From Saxidomus purpurata (lineage: Eukaryota > Mollusca > Bivalvia > Venerida > Veneridae), in contig JAFMSR010000019.1 in the NCBI GenBank assembly GCA_022818135.1, forward strand, positions 33,330,362 through 33,394,361: a DNA stretch of 64,000 bases, read 5' to 3'. The notes under the pieces are model-generated. The model worked only from the letters and a program-made list of their open reading frames with translations. It did no database searches and was not told the DNA's origin. This document shows positions 38,237 through 49,449 of this stretch, piece by piece. Position numbers and translations under genes: made by a program. Numbering within the stretch: position 1 is the first letter of the stretch; the number at the start of each line of letters is the position of its first letter.

Positions 38237-38554
38237 TGCAACCACGGAATTATATAGTGTTTTTATATGATAAAGAAAATGTAGCAAACACATCTTTCTT
38301 TTTAAATATGAGAATATGGCTAAAAGGTCTCGACTAATACTATATTTCCTATAGTTTATCGCAAATAGACATCTCTTTCAAAATGTCTTTGAATTTGTCT
38401 CAATGTTATACCGATTTCTTTTGAAATCATTTAACTTGCACAAGGAGATTGTATTGACTTAATATATCATCAGTCTGCGGTATTGTACTTGCCTTACCAA
38501 TTTTCGAAGGAAGGGCGAGCATTTCCGCAGTTTTGCATACACAATTGTATGATA
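38237..38554 (+). repeat. Segmental duplication S, copy 3, left part
   Basis: Close match to 35468-35835 (CTATAGTTTATCGCAAATAG, CTTTGAATTTGTCTCAATGT). It continues at 39389 after the inserted element. Confidence 0.75.
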
Positions 38555-39388
38555 CCGTATATCGTTTTGTTTTCGTGTGTGTCTAATTTTCGCTATATTC
38601 GCGAGCAGAGAAAATCGTGGAATTTACAATCAGCGAAATTTTAGTACAACCTTTCGCGAAAATTCAAGTTCCGCTTTGCCGATATTTCTACAACTTTATA
38701 ACTATCATATTAAGTAAGGTGTCTGTTATTCAACTGAAAGCAATATTAGGACATGTGTTAAATACTAACTTCTAAACGTATCTCCGCGAAAGTGCAAAAG
38801 TCATATCCATGCGCCATTAATACCATTCATTCAATGAGTGTACTTGATGTTTTACTATTTATTGAAACAACCGGAACAGTTTGGGATACCGGTTTACAGC
38901 ACTGTCACACAATGATTTCCCTTTATTTATAAAATGATGTCATTGTCAATTCAGCCCAGTCAGCCCGGTTAGCTCAATCGGTAGAGCACGAGACTTATCT
39001 CGGGGTAGCGGGTTCGATTCCCGGGGCTGACCAACTAAAATAACTATTAAACAGTCTTTCGGATGAGACTAAAACCGAGGTCCCATGTATTGGTGCATAC
39101 ACCTGGCATGTATAAGAACCAGGGGTGTCTCTGGAAAGGGACGCTCTCTGTATCTTGCACTATCCTCCGAAACCTAAAATAACTAATCTCTTCTGGGGTC
39201 GTTGGTCATATGGGTAACCGGTACCAACGATAAAACCCTAATATACGATACGATAAATTACGCCCATAGTTAAAAAACGCGAAAATCAAAATCAACTTTT
39301 TAATAACGGGGAAATTAGATTCGCTTAAATTAAAACAGGACCAAAATTGCAAAATTTGATGTACGCGAAAAAAAAACGATATACGGTA
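38555..39388. mobile_element. TIR element with TA flanks, carrying the V-SINE
   Basis: Ends are inverted copies: CCGTATATCGTTTT at the left and AAAACGATATACGG at the right, flanked by TA. It splits a duplicated segment whose uninterrupted copy is at 35468-36050: there TATGATATCAAAC is continuous, here the two halves sit either side of the element. No transposase is present, so it is non-autonomous. The boundary is uncertain by 2 bp. The TA target suggests a Tc1/mariner or similar mobiliser. Confidence 0.75.
38959..39185 (+). mobile_element. tRNA-headed SINE with V-SINE-like central domain
   Basis: The head (38959-39031) folds as a tRNA: acceptor halves GTCAGCC and GGCTGAC pair fully. Box A is TAGCTCAATCGGTAGAGC (38970-38987) and box B is GGTTCGATTCC (39011-39021). 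The anticodon arm is CGAGA-CTTA-TCTCG: its loop has 4 nt instead of 7, so it cannot be a working tRNA. The body contains GGATGAGACTAAAACCGAGG followed by a run resembling the conserved central domain of V-SINEs (RUDI is the known bivalve example). It lies inside the element at 38555-39388. The 3' boundary is approximate. Confidence 0.75.
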
Positions 39389-39600
39389 TATCAAGCAAAT
39401 TCTATACAAAGAAATGAAGAACGTAGACATGTATAAAAACCCTGGATGACTGTATTATTCATTGACGTTAAGAGAATGTATACACCTGTACTTAAAGTCT
39501 TAGACATTGCTCTCAGTAATTTCATCATTTTACGTACATAATTACATGTAAATAATAGTTTTAAGCTTACCGGAAATTTTAGATACTAACAATGAAGGAA
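39389..39600 (+). repeat. Segmental duplication S, copy 3, right part
   Basis: CAAATTCTATACAAA, GGATGACTGTATTATTCATT and TTTCATCATTTTACGTACAT match 35836-36050. Confidence 0.75.
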
Positions 39601-39851
39601 GAAGAAGCAATTTTTTACCGTTCGGTTTTCTGTTGAAGGAATTATAATGCATTTCTTAAACTGTTACAACTCTTAAGCTAGCAGTTCACGAAATTGCAGT
39701 ACCGCTCAATGGGCAGGTCTCCTCTGGAATAGCCTCGCTACCGCTCAATCCGGAAAAGCCCCACAACCGCTCAATGGGCAGGTCTCCTCCGGATGGACCA
39801 CAAACACACGACATATATGATAAGTGAAAATCTCATCAGAAAATAACAACA

Positions 39852-39940
39852 AAAAAACAAAAATAATATCAAACAGGGAATGCCACGTACCAAAAACGCA
39901 GCCTCCCCAAAACGAGCCCCACAGCACCCAGAAGTGCACA

Positions 39941-39978
<38 letters not shown>

Positions 39979-40114
39979 GCACGCACGTACACGCACGCAC
40001 GCACACACAACACACACACACACATACAATCATGTACACACACAAATATACACTACCAACACACACTAGCATACAAAGCAAACACACGAGGACAAAACGA
40101 ACAATTAAAGGAAC
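39852..40114 (-). mobile_element. R1 retroelement with expanded CA repeat
   Basis: Common end at 39852. The internal (CA)n region is expanded and imperfect (39945-40026). Truncated after AACAATTAAAGGAACAAAG. Confidence 0.7.
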
Positions 40115-40169
40115 AAAGTTTACGTTGTAAAAATGTTTCTGATGAAGTAGCACTGACATTTTTATTATC

Positions 40170-40500
40170 ACTGTAATATCAGCGTCTTCGACTTTCGGAA
40201 TCCAGATAATAAATTAGGCTGAATCAACCGAGAGATATCTTGTTAAGAGCTTCTGTGAATTACACAATCTGATAACTTGCAGTCTGTGACATCTAAACCA
40301 CATCAAATCAATCACGCAACCCTTTTCTCCGAGAAAATGTAAAACAGCCATAAAATGTGCACAAGTGATTAAATCCTAGTTATGGAAAATCTTCTCGTTT
40401 GCATTGCTGATTATATATCGCCGGCATGACCTATAGGTCGGTACAGTCTTGTAATTCAAACAGTTTGAAAAGCCGTTTAGGTGACACATAAAAGAAATAT
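40170..40500 (+). repeat. Array module X, copy A
   Basis: Shares TAGGCTGAATCAACC, ATATCTTGTTAAGAG, CTTGCAGTCTGTGACAT, CACATCAAATCAATC and ATAAAATGTGCACA with copies B, C and D in the same orientation. Carries GTTTGCAT (40397), TTATATAT (40411) and GACCTATAGGTC (40428-40439). No ORF of note. Confidence 0.7.
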
Positions 40501-41149
40501 TATGATATGCCTAGTAGTAATTTTGTAGACGTTCAGCTAATTAAAAAAAAGGTTTCCTGGTAAAAATGTTTGGAATAACAGATGGGCCTCAATCCTAGCA
40601 GTTTTCCATTGAATTTGTTTTCCTTTCTTTTAGGTGCATGACATTGTTTAAACGGGCGATTTGTTTGCGAACGTTTGTGATATGTGAAACGGGGAACGGG
40701 GTTAAACCATTTTACACTTCATATGCTACAGCATTAAACACTTTTCGTTTTATCTAACACATCCGACGATTGTCTTAACATTTGTAAAATAACTTTTATC
40801 AGTGTTACATTTATCATAATTATGTAACATATCAGTATCGCCTGATAAACAGATGTGTTGTGTTAAGTAGCATGGTGTCATTGTCGCTTTCACTCAACAT
40901 TCTTTCATGTAAAATTAACCTCTTTTTGTTGAAGTTTAAAAAATTTAAGTAAAAGTTTTGTACAAAGTGACCAACAAAATATTAAGATAGACTAGCTTGC
41001 ATTCTGGTGAATTTCCAAAGTTACATTGGAAAGTATCTGTTGATTATAGTGAAAAAATACAAGTCAAATATGTGTCACAACTCATCGAGATTCCTTGTTA
41101 TATATTAATTCATCGGCTGTAAATTATTATGAAATAGACGAAAATAATT

Positions 41150-41892
41150 ATTACAGGTGTTCGCTCACAGTTTCATGTGAGAGGAAATAATTCCCCAGAT
41201 TAATTTATTCAAGAATAACATGCAACAATAAATGCTAGCATCAAGAACGCAAGTAAAATATAGGAAGTAATTTGCAAAAATCCATTAAACGTTGGTGGGA
41301 TTTGGTTTGACGGCATCGCTACGCTATATATGGGGATATATTACCTGTCAGGCGAGGGCGATATTATGTCAAGGCGGGCAATATATCCCCATATACCACG
41401 TCAAAAACAAATTACAGTTTTATTACCCTTCCATTTCTTAAATTTTGAAGGATTCATGCCGTCATTTTCAAATTCATTTAACGGCTGAACGTAAGAAGAC
41501 CGTCAAATACTCTTATGATACTCCAATGTTACTTCGTGACGTCACTTTATAACGTCACAAATCAGCACGTACTAATACATTAACCTTCTGTACGCGTAGA
41601 GTGGGGTACAATGGCGGGGTATGTCAAGTGTATTTTGCCGGCTTGCACGTTAATATCAATATCTATTTACGTGTCATTGACCAATCAAATGGCTGGATAT
41701 TTCCTGCAAGGGTAATAATCGGTTATATTTGTTTATTGCGATGTTCAAACTCGTTTGTAACTCTTTATTATTTGGTAGCGTATAATTTCGAATATACAGA
41801 TATACTTGACATTAATTTATACTGGAATCATTTTACTCGACTGTTGGTAGAACTGTATGTTTTCACCAAAATTTGAGAGCGAGCAGCTTTTA
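41150..41892 (-). mobile_element. M1 element split by a nested foldback element
   Basis: Left end TTACAGGTGTTCGCTCACAG, right end TTTGAGAGCGAGCAGCTTTT. The core (GGCATCGCTACGCTATAT) is interrupted near 41328 by a different element of about 390 bp, after which the M1 sequence resumes near 41720. Confidence 0.65.
41328..41720. mobile_element. Nested element beginning with a perfect inverted repeat
   Basis: ATATGGGGATATATT (41328-41342) is exactly inverted as AATATATCCCCATAT (41380-41394). The rest includes paired CRE-like sites (GTGACGTCAC and AACGTCAC, about 41517-41538). The exact right end is not resolved; no coding capacity is seen. Confidence 0.5.
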
Positions 41893-42079
41893 TATCAGTG
41901 GCAAAAGGTTCAAAATAACTGTTTTTAATTAATCAGCCTACATTCTTAATATGGTTCGCACGGTATTCTCAACTTGTTGTCAACATTTTAGAAGAAACTA
42001 TCGACGTCTCTTTTGATAATGCATGTAATGGGAATCCATTCGAATAAATACACCCTTGAGACGCTAACTTAAATTTTGT

Positions 42080-42375
42080 TACATTTTTAAAAAGATGTTT
42101 ACTAGGAATTTCGTCGTCAACATGCAAAGGTTTTATTGTGAAATTGTTACCGATTCATAGCACACACTTTCTAGTAATGTAATATAGGCGTCTTCGGCTT
42201 TCAGAAATCAGATGAAAAATTAGGCTGAATCAACCAACTGATATCTTGTTAAGAGTTTCTGAAAATACATTAATCTGATAACTTGAGTCTGTGAGATTTA
42301 ATCCACAGCAAATCACGCAACTCGTTTTTTTCGAGAAGGTGACTTTGAGACCTGTGTAATTCACGTTTACTTTTA
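42080..42375 (+). repeat. Array module X, copy B (3' part lost)
   Basis: Matches from GTCAACATGCAAAGG through AGGCTGAATCAACCAACTGA and CAAATCACGCAACTCG. It lacks the octamer-like, TATA-like and palindrome part. Confidence 0.65.
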
Positions 42376-42479
42376 TGCTGCCATGTGATAGGCTACATTT
42401 TATATTTACAGCCAAACGGCTTTCAATATAATCTAACATTTTTCATACATGTATATCTGCTTTTGTTTAGAGATTATTT

Positions 42480-42665
42480 TGATCATGCGATTCCCCATCG
42501 TATAAGAGTTTGTATGCAAATATTGTGCTCTACTGAACAAATTGATCCCGATTTGGTGCGACGTAATTTAGGGTTTACTTCCGATAATTGTTGAATCTTG
42601 GAAGGCTGCGAGGTTAAATAGGCGGGTAATCAATCTGGTGTGAAAGGTTCCTTACTTCGTTCTAT
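42480..42665 (+). repeat. Array module Z, copy 1
   Basis: GATAATTGTTGAATCTTGGA, GGCTGCGAGGTTAAATAGGC and GTAATCAATCTGGTGTGAAA match 53400-53630. A short open frame runs through but is not kept in the other copy, so coding is not supported. Confidence 0.6.
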
Positions 42666-42834
42666 ATACGCAGCTTTTAAACGCTGATTTTACCGATACT
42701 GACTTAAATGTATTGCCTCAATATTTATGTTAGGTACATGTACTAATACAGGGTTATCCAGAAATTGTAACATTTTTTTACCTCATTTAACTTTATAACA
42801 TTACTAGAAACTTTTAACTATATAGGAAAAACTT

Positions 42835-43540
42835 TTTCTGATCGATGATTGTCCGTCGTCCATCAACATTTTGATTCAAATGACATCTCCTCTGAAACCT
42901 CTAGGCCAATGTTGATAAAACTATGCAGGAATGTTCTTTGCATGAAGTTCTACCAAAAGTGTTCAAAAAATTCCATTCCATGCAGAACTCTGGTTGCTAG
43001 GGCAAAAAATACGAAAAACTTTAAAAATCTTCTACTCTGAAACCACAAGGCCTAGAGCTTAGATATTTGGCATGTAGCATTGTCTAGTGGACCTCTACCA
43101 AGATTGTTCAAATTATGACACCCGGATCAAAATTGACCCCGCGGGGGTGGTCACTTAGTTTTGCATAGGCTTATATAGGAAAAACTTTAAAAATCTTCTT
43201 CTCTGAAACCACAAGGCCTAGAGATTAGATATTTAGCATATAGCATTGGCTAGTAGACCTCTACCAAGATTGTTAAAATTATGACCCCCGGATCAAAATT
43301 GACCCCGCACGGGGGGTCACTTAGTTTTGTATAGGCATATAAAGGAAAAACTTTTAAAAATCTTCTTCTCTGAAACCACAAGGCCTAGAGCTTAGATTTT
43401 TAGCATGTAACATTGGCTAGTGGACCTCTACCACGATTGTTCAAATTATTACCCCTGGGTCAAAATTGACCCCGCACTGGGGGTCACTTAATTTAACATA
43501 GGCCTATATAGGAAAAACTTTAAAAATCTTTTTCTCTGAA
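42835..43540 (+). mobile_element. Q1: tandem-unit element lacking its ends
   Basis: Begins with a CCGTCGTCC remnant and a GAACTCTGGTTGCTAGGGC stretch, then about four units of 165-170 bp (GGAAAAACTTTAAAAATCTT near 43003, 43178, 43346 and 43510) carrying CCACAAGGCCTAGAGCTTAG. The outer ends seen in Q2 and Q3 are missing. Confidence 0.65.
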
Positions 43541-43542
43541 AC

Positions 43543-43860
43543 TTGGTATAAATAAATATCGGCAAAGCCAGTGCAGCGATCATATACTTGTTTCAGCGTC
43601 AAGAAGACCACAGTATTTAATAATATCTCGATCAATCGCGCCTTAATATGATTGTCAGCTTCGCCATCGAGTCGTGACAATGGTTAATTAAAATAACCCT
43701 ACTTCCTTCCACTGTCATGTTAGACTTTCCAGTTTGAGAAAGCAGGGATAAAAACTTGTCAACATTTGAGGAAAAGTAATGTGTACTTCTAGCATAACTT
43801 TGAGACTTTTATTATTTTTGTATCTAATGCCTGTATAGTGCAGTTTTCTTCCGGAAATGT
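43543..43860 (+). repeat. Array module Y, copy 1
   Basis: ATATCGGCAAAGCCAGTG, GCGTCAAGAAGACCACAGTA, GATTGTCAGCTTCGCCATCG and TGGTTAATTAAAATAACCCT are shared with Y4 almost unchanged and with Y2, Y3 and Y5 more loosely. Confidence 0.7.
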
Positions 43861-43907
43861 TTGCATCTAATGTGTAACATATATATATAATATACTACGA
43901 TTGATTA

Positions 43908-44175
43908 AATCACGACTTGGTCTAAATAAATTCTAGCATGGTGATAGCCGCGGTCATTAATTTTGGCGCCGGGAAGACCACAGTGTTTAATAATATTTCG
44001 ATCAATCACAGATCAATACAATTGTCAGCTTCGCCATCTAACGGTTAATTAAACTAACCCGACATCCTTTTGATGGCTTTAGAGGATAAGCAGGAAAAAT
44101 ATTTGTCAGAATATGAAGGAAATGAATTTATATTTAAGTATGTAAATATTTGTAAGACGCTAGCATACCAAAATT
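43908..44175 (+). repeat. Array module Y, copy 2
   Basis: TAAATCACGACTTGGTCTAA, GGGAAGACCACAGTGTTTAA and ATTGTCAGCTTCGCCATC. It follows Y1 head to tail, with only about 50 bp between. Confidence 0.65.
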
Positions 44176-44277
44176 AAGATAAATCTTGTAATTGTATCTG
44201 ACATTTGTATTTGTACAGTTGATTAACACACGTACGTGTAAAGCAATTAACTTAACGAATGTTCTGCATACCATACA

Positions 44278-44635
44278 TTAAAGGGGCATACCCTATAACT
44301 GATGCCGTTAATAACCACCAAAACATAAATAATAGAATATTTAAAAGTCTTCAGCTATGCATTCCCAGTCAATATCGATAAAATCAACGTTCAAAATATG
44401 CTACAGTGCCGTAAACAATTCAATAATCTTTGTACAGTTGTTGTTGTTGTACAATTAACGGGTGGATGTGATTTATCACAGAAAACATGTATATTGATTA
44501 ATTGTGGTAAAATAAGACATTTTTCGCCATAGGTTCTTCTTTGAAATTATATCTTTTTATTATTCAACGTCAGTTGAACACATCATATATGTTTCGAGAA
44601 TATAATCTGCTAGATGTGGGAAGTACTTCTTTAAA
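44278..44635 (-). mobile_element. M2 element, complete
   Basis: TTAAAGGGGCATACCCTATA to GGGAAGTACTTCTTTAAA with the GTTGTTGTTGTACAATTAAC core. Confidence 0.7.
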
Positions 44636-45131
44636 CATGAGCTCTTTCTTTATGCACTTAATTGTACAAAATTTGGAATCGGCGAAGACATATAAAACCA
44701 AATACGTTTGTTAGAAACGATAGCTTGAAACTTTACGACATGTTGCAAGAACAAACGACAAAGGCAACTAGCAAGATTAGAACAACATTATGATATTTAT
44801 AAAATTTCTATTATAACGTCTATTGTTTTATGTCTTACTGGTTTATTGTAAACTTGTCTGCAACATTGTATAATGATTATACAAAAAGGATAAAAATGAA
44901 GTCAAATGGACCGTAATCCAGGAAACCGTACATAAACTTAAAAGCATTTTACACCATCGTCCATTAAGCAAAAGATTCCGACACGAGGAATACATTTGCC
45001 CTTTGCGCCAATATGATTATGAGAATCTAAAAGAAAAATAGAATGCCATATCAATGCTGAAGGAATTAGACACACTCCTTTATATATTGAATTATCGAGC
45101 AAAAAAAACCTAAACAATTCTCATCGATGTT

Positions 45132-45178
45132 CTGTACATAAACTGTACATAAACTGTACATAAACTGTACATAAACTG
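45132..45178 (+). repeat. 11-bp tandem repeat, four copies
   Basis: CTGTACATAAA four times in a row, exact. Confidence 0.85.
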
Positions 45179-45631
45179 CTCTCAACAAAGGGTAATCATG
45201 ATGTAAATAGTACATTCATTTTATATTTAACCTCATACTGTGTCTTTTCTTGTTGAAATTTCGTATTTTCCTACATCATGTCATTGCATTGCAAACAATT
45301 GCAGTAATCGCTTTTGCACAAGATATCGTCAACAAAAGATGACCCAGACTCGGGTAAAAAAAAAAGGTATACAGCAGAATGTGATAACAAAAGGCGTTTA
45401 TTTTACTCGTCTTTAAATTTATATAGAAATGAAAATACAGAAACAAATAGAATTAACATGGTAAATATAAGGTCAAAGTATAAGAATTGTTAACGAAAAG
45501 CTAGATTTGAATATGATAAAAATGAAACCAATAAGTTAATGGATGCTAGGTACAAAAATGCGAAATTATACTGGAAAATGTTGAAAACGTGTTCTGGTGT
45601 AAAAGAAGCCACTATCTCTGTGGATGTGGAT

Positions 45632-45845
45632 GAATATAATTTGCTAGATGTAGGGAGTGCCTCTTTAAAACGTGGATGCGATTTATTACAGAAAGTTTCT
45701 ATATTGATACATTGTGGTAAAATGAAGCATTTTTCGTCGTAGGTTCTTCTTTTAGATTGTATTTATTTATCATTTTTACGTTTATTGAACACATCATTTA
45801 TGTTTCGAGAATATAATCACCTAGATGTAGGGAGTGCCCCTTTAA
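45632..45845 (-). mobile_element. M2 right arm with a repeated end
   Basis: The end GCTAGATGTAGGGAGTGCCT (45643-45662) recurs as CCTAGATGTAGGGAGTGCCC (45821-45840) with part of the M2 arm between. Comparable to the repeated end at 62647. Confidence 0.55.
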
Positions 45846-45899
45846 ACAGAATTAAATTTCCAAGTCTTCATCGATAACTCGTGGAACAGAAATATGCGA

Positions 45900-46670
45900 G
45901 TGAAATTACTTTAGTGATGGTTGGTTATAGTTTGTCAACAGGCAAAGATGACATTCTAAAATTGTTCCTGATTATACAGTACATACTTTTTTAGCTCACC
46001 TGGTACAAAGTGCAAGACTTGTTAAAATGATTCCATTCAATGCAGAACTCTGGTTGCTATGGCAACAAATAGTAAAAACTTTAAAAGTCTTCTTCTCTGA
46101 AACCACAAGGCCTAGAGCTTAGATATTTAGCATGTTGCATTGTCTAGTGGACCTCTGCCAAGATTGTTCAAATCATGACCCCCTAGTCAAAATAACCCCT
46201 TCAGGGAGGGGGGAAGTCACTTGATTTCTCATAGGCTTATATAGGTAAAACTTTAAAAAAAACAACACAAGGCCGATAGGTTGAGTAGTGGACCTCTACG
46301 AATTATGTTAGAATCATGACCCCTTCTATTATAGCCAATGGTAGTCAGGTGAGCGATATAGGGCCATTATGGCCCTCTTGTTTATAACTGCTATTATATC
46401 AGAGTTTATCAGATGTTAAATTAGGCTGAAGCAACCGAATTATGTCTCTGTGAATACACAATCTGATAGCTTGCAGTCTGTGACATTTAATCCACATCAA
46501 ATCAATCCACGAAAATGTACAAAAGTCATAAAATGTGTACACACTCGATTAAATCCTAGCTTCGGAAAAGCTTTTCATTTGCATGGCTGATTATATATGG
46601 TTTGCATGACCTAAAGGTCTCTAAAAGCTTGTAAACTGAACGTTTAGACACAGCGGTTATTTGAAACTGA
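45900..46670 (+). repeat. Array module X, copy C, split by Q2
   Basis: Left part GTCAACAGGCAAAGATGACA (paired with copy B), then Q2 (45990-46383), then TTAGGCTGAAGCAACCG onward. Carries ATTTGCAT (46577), TTATATAT (46591) and GACCTAAAGGTC (46608-46619), preceded by the hairpin AGCTT-CGGAA-AAGCT (46558-46572). Confidence 0.7.
45990..46383 (+). mobile_element. Q2: complete short Q element
   Basis: Left end TTTAGCTCACCTGGTACAAA; right end CAGGTGAGCGATATAGGGCC then ATTATGGCCCTCTTGTTT. About one and a half internal units. It interrupts the X copy C of the array: the flanks ACAGTACATACTTTT and ATAACTGCTATTATATCAG are continuous in the D copy. Confidence 0.75.
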
Positions 46671-46995
46671 ATGAAATCCTTTGAGAATAATACATGTTTG
46701 TTTTCAAACGCTGCGACATCCAGGAATTACACACCAGACGTTCGTGGAAACGTGGAAATGTATATGCTGATTGTTTCCACTAGTTTTCAAGTGTTATTAA
46801 TATCTGCTAAGACAACATTCATTATTTGTCTTTGGCATGATTTGTAACCACATACATGCAGTCACAGCTCGTAAATATTGGTATCAGTCGCAATGGATAA
46901 TGAAGAAGTGTTTTGGAATATTAATCAGTATGGCTCGATAAATTTGTGGTCACAAATTGACATGCTGAAAATTGTATTACTGTAAACAAAAAATA

Positions 46996-47360
46996 TTACA
47001 GCTGCTCGCTCTCAGATTTTGGTAAAAAAAGTTCTCAAACTATATGTAAATAACGTATTTTAGGATATATGATCATATATTAAAGGCTCCAGTATAAATT
47101 CCTGTAACGTATATCTCTAAATTAAAAAAAAAATAAACGCTTCCAAATTATAAAGCGTTGCAAACGCTTTTGAAATCTCGATATAAATATATAGTGTAGC
47201 GGTGCCGTGTAATCGACATTTTCAATCGATTTCTGCAAATTCCTACCTAGATTTTTGCTTATATTTTGATTTTTGCCGTTCCGTTTATACATATGAATAA
47301 GTTTGTCAATTTAAGAAAAAATTATTTGTTTCAACAGTAACTGAGAGCGAGCAGCTTTAA
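46996..47360 (+). mobile_element. M1 element, complete
   Basis: TTACAGCTGCTCGCTCTCAG to CTGAGAGCGAGCAGCTTTAA with an intact core. It lies inside the X-Y array. Confidence 0.75.
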
Positions 47361-47624
47361 GATGATTACAAAACATGCATCGCTGCAATGTATTGTAGGA
47401 TGCAGATCAGAAACATTGTTTTCCGTCAAAATCATTGTACTCTCTGCTACGATGTATAATTAGATAAAAACAAACGTGGACTGTTTCATCACAGAGCGTT
47501 GTTAGCTTCTTCGTTGAAAAAAGAAATGCAAAAAAAAGATTGATTACTTTTTAAAAGTTATGTACTTTTTAACTTTTTATTTCTCCAAATATTCTCACGT
47601 CCTCCTAAAACCCTGACTTTCCTT

Positions 47625-47960
47625 TTGCCAAACGCGTTGCCTAAATTGCCAATATTTAAAAGAGCAGCTCTTTACCAAGATCGATAAATCACGACTTTGT
47701 CTAAATAGCTTTTGGAAATCAGAGTTGGGCGATCATATAATTGTTTCTGTATCAAGAACACTGTTTCGATCAGTTATTGGTCAATTTGATTGTCAGCTTC
47801 TTCTTCGAGTAGTTGCAACGGTTTGTAAAATTGACCGTGCATCCTTTTAATGCCGTGTAACACTTTTCAAGATTTAGAACACATGGATACAACTTGTCAA
47901 GATCTGAGGGAAAACGATTTATATTCAAATATGTTAATATTCGTGTGATTTGAATTAATC
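47625..47960 (+). repeat. Array module Y, copy 3
   Basis: CCAAACGCGTTGCCTAAATT, GCAGCTCTTTACCAAGATCG, TAAATCACGACTTTGTCTAA and TTTGATTGTCAGCTTCTTC. Confidence 0.65.
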
Positions 47961-47992
47961 TTTCGACTAAGATAAAAACAAAGTAAACACGA

Positions 47993-48106
47993 TCTTTCTG
48001 CAAATTCCTATCTAGATTTTTGCTTACTTTTTAATCTAGCCTTTAATTTTATTTTCATGAATAAAAATGATGAATAAAAATGTCAACTAAGAGCGAGCAG
48101 CTTTAA
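47993..48106 (+). mobile_element. M1 right-end fragment
   Basis: TTTCTGCAAATTCCTATCTAG through CTAAGAGCGAGCAGCTTTAA. It directly follows the Y3 copy. Confidence 0.6.
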
Positions 48107-48152
48107 ATCAATTTTAATTACAATTCTACAGAATAGTCTACCATTTGTTAAA

Positions 48153-49072
48153 ACAAGAGGGCCATGATGGCCCTATATCGCTCACCTGACTACCATTGGC
48201 TATAATACAAGGCTCATGATTCTAACATAATTCGTAGTGGTCCACTACACCATGCTAAGTAACATTCCAAATAAATATTCTCTACCTGTCGGCCTTCTTG
48301 TTTTTTTAAGTTTTCCCTATATAAGCCTATGTAATTAAGTCACCTTCCTCCGACTTCCCCCCCCCCTCTCCCTCCTCCCTCCCGGGAAGGGTTAATTTTG
48401 ACCTGGGGGTCATGATTTGAACAATCTTGGTAGAAGTCCAATAGGCATTTTTACATGCCAAATATCTAATCTCTAGGCCTTGTGGTTTCAGAGACGAATT
48501 TTTTAAAAGTTTTTCCTATATAAGCCTATGCAAAACCAAGTGGCCCCCCAGGCGGGGTCAATTTGGCCTGGGGATCATGATTTGAACAATCTTGCTAGAG
48601 GTCCACTAGCAAATGCTACTTGCCAAATATCTAAGCTCTAGGCTTTGTGGTTTCAGAGAAGATTTTTTTAAGTTTTCCCTATATAAGCCTATGCAAAACT
48701 AAATGACCCTCGTTTGGGGTCAATTTTGACCCTGGGGTCATAATTTGAACAATCTTGGTAGAGGTACACTAGAAAATGCTACATGACAAATATCTAAGCT
48801 CTAGGCCTTGTGGTTTCAGAGAAGAAGATTTTTTAAGTTTTTCCTATTTGTTGCCATAGCAACCAGAGTTCTGCATGGAATGGAATTCTTTGAACAACTT
48901 TGATAAAGCTTCATGCAAGGGACATTCCTGCAAAGTTTCATCAACATTGGCCCAGTGGTTTCAGAGGAGATGTCGTTTGAAGGAAATGGTGGACGGACGG
49001 ACGTACGACGGACGCCGGACGGAATGTGATCCTTATAGCTCACTCTGGCACTTTGTGCCAGGTGAGCTAAAA
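48153..49072 (-). mobile_element. Q3: full-length Q element, opposite orientation
   Basis: Begins AACAAGAGGGCCATGATGGC and ends CCAGGTGAGCTAAAAA. Several 165-170 bp units contain AAGCTCTAGGCCTTGTGGTT, with a polypyrimidine tract at 48355-48383 and a GGACGGACGGACG tract near 48990. Confidence 0.75.
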
Positions 49073-49449
49073 ATAATTGATGAGCACAACTAAAATCGTG
49101 GGTGGATCGTGAAACTATTGTAGCTGCTCCTATTTTTATATGCAGATACAATAATTTCACGATCAACCCTCGAAATGCTAATTGTTTCCTTCGATTCGTT
49201 TTGCGTCCTTTTTGTCATTTTGAATACAGAGAGGATTTGCTTATTTAACACAAGATAAGTACTGACTGAAAGTGTTGATAGGACAGTTATACTAAAATTA
49301 GAAATATAGATAGTTTCGAAACAAGGGCTTTGTTAGTCTATTTACAATACTCGTTGCAGGAAGAATAGACTGTCAAAATTAATTCATTACTATCTAAAGT
49401 ATCACATATTTAAGATTAATAAACAAGTCGTCCTAAAATCAGTAGTTTC

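Noticed and set aside
39745..40176. Several 75-100 aa ORFs on both strands at 39.7-40.2 kb, also at 6.2, 21.1, 50.2 and 52 kb, with Cys/Val-rich or Thr/His-rich repeats
   Set aside because: They are translations of the CA/GT tract and shared end of R1; frames differ between copies and no start context is kept.
42385..42594. 69-aa ORF with an AG-preceded charged segment, first taken as an exon
   Set aside because: Homologous module Z copy 2 does not keep the frame; kept only as a repeat.
45132..45178. Possible CRISPR-like array from short direct repeats
   Set aside because: Direct 11-bp tandem copies without spacers, in eukaryotic DNA.
48816..49166. 116-aa minus-strand ORF
   Set aside because: Lies in the Q3 element end and GGAC microsatellite; the matching part in Q1 is a different frame.
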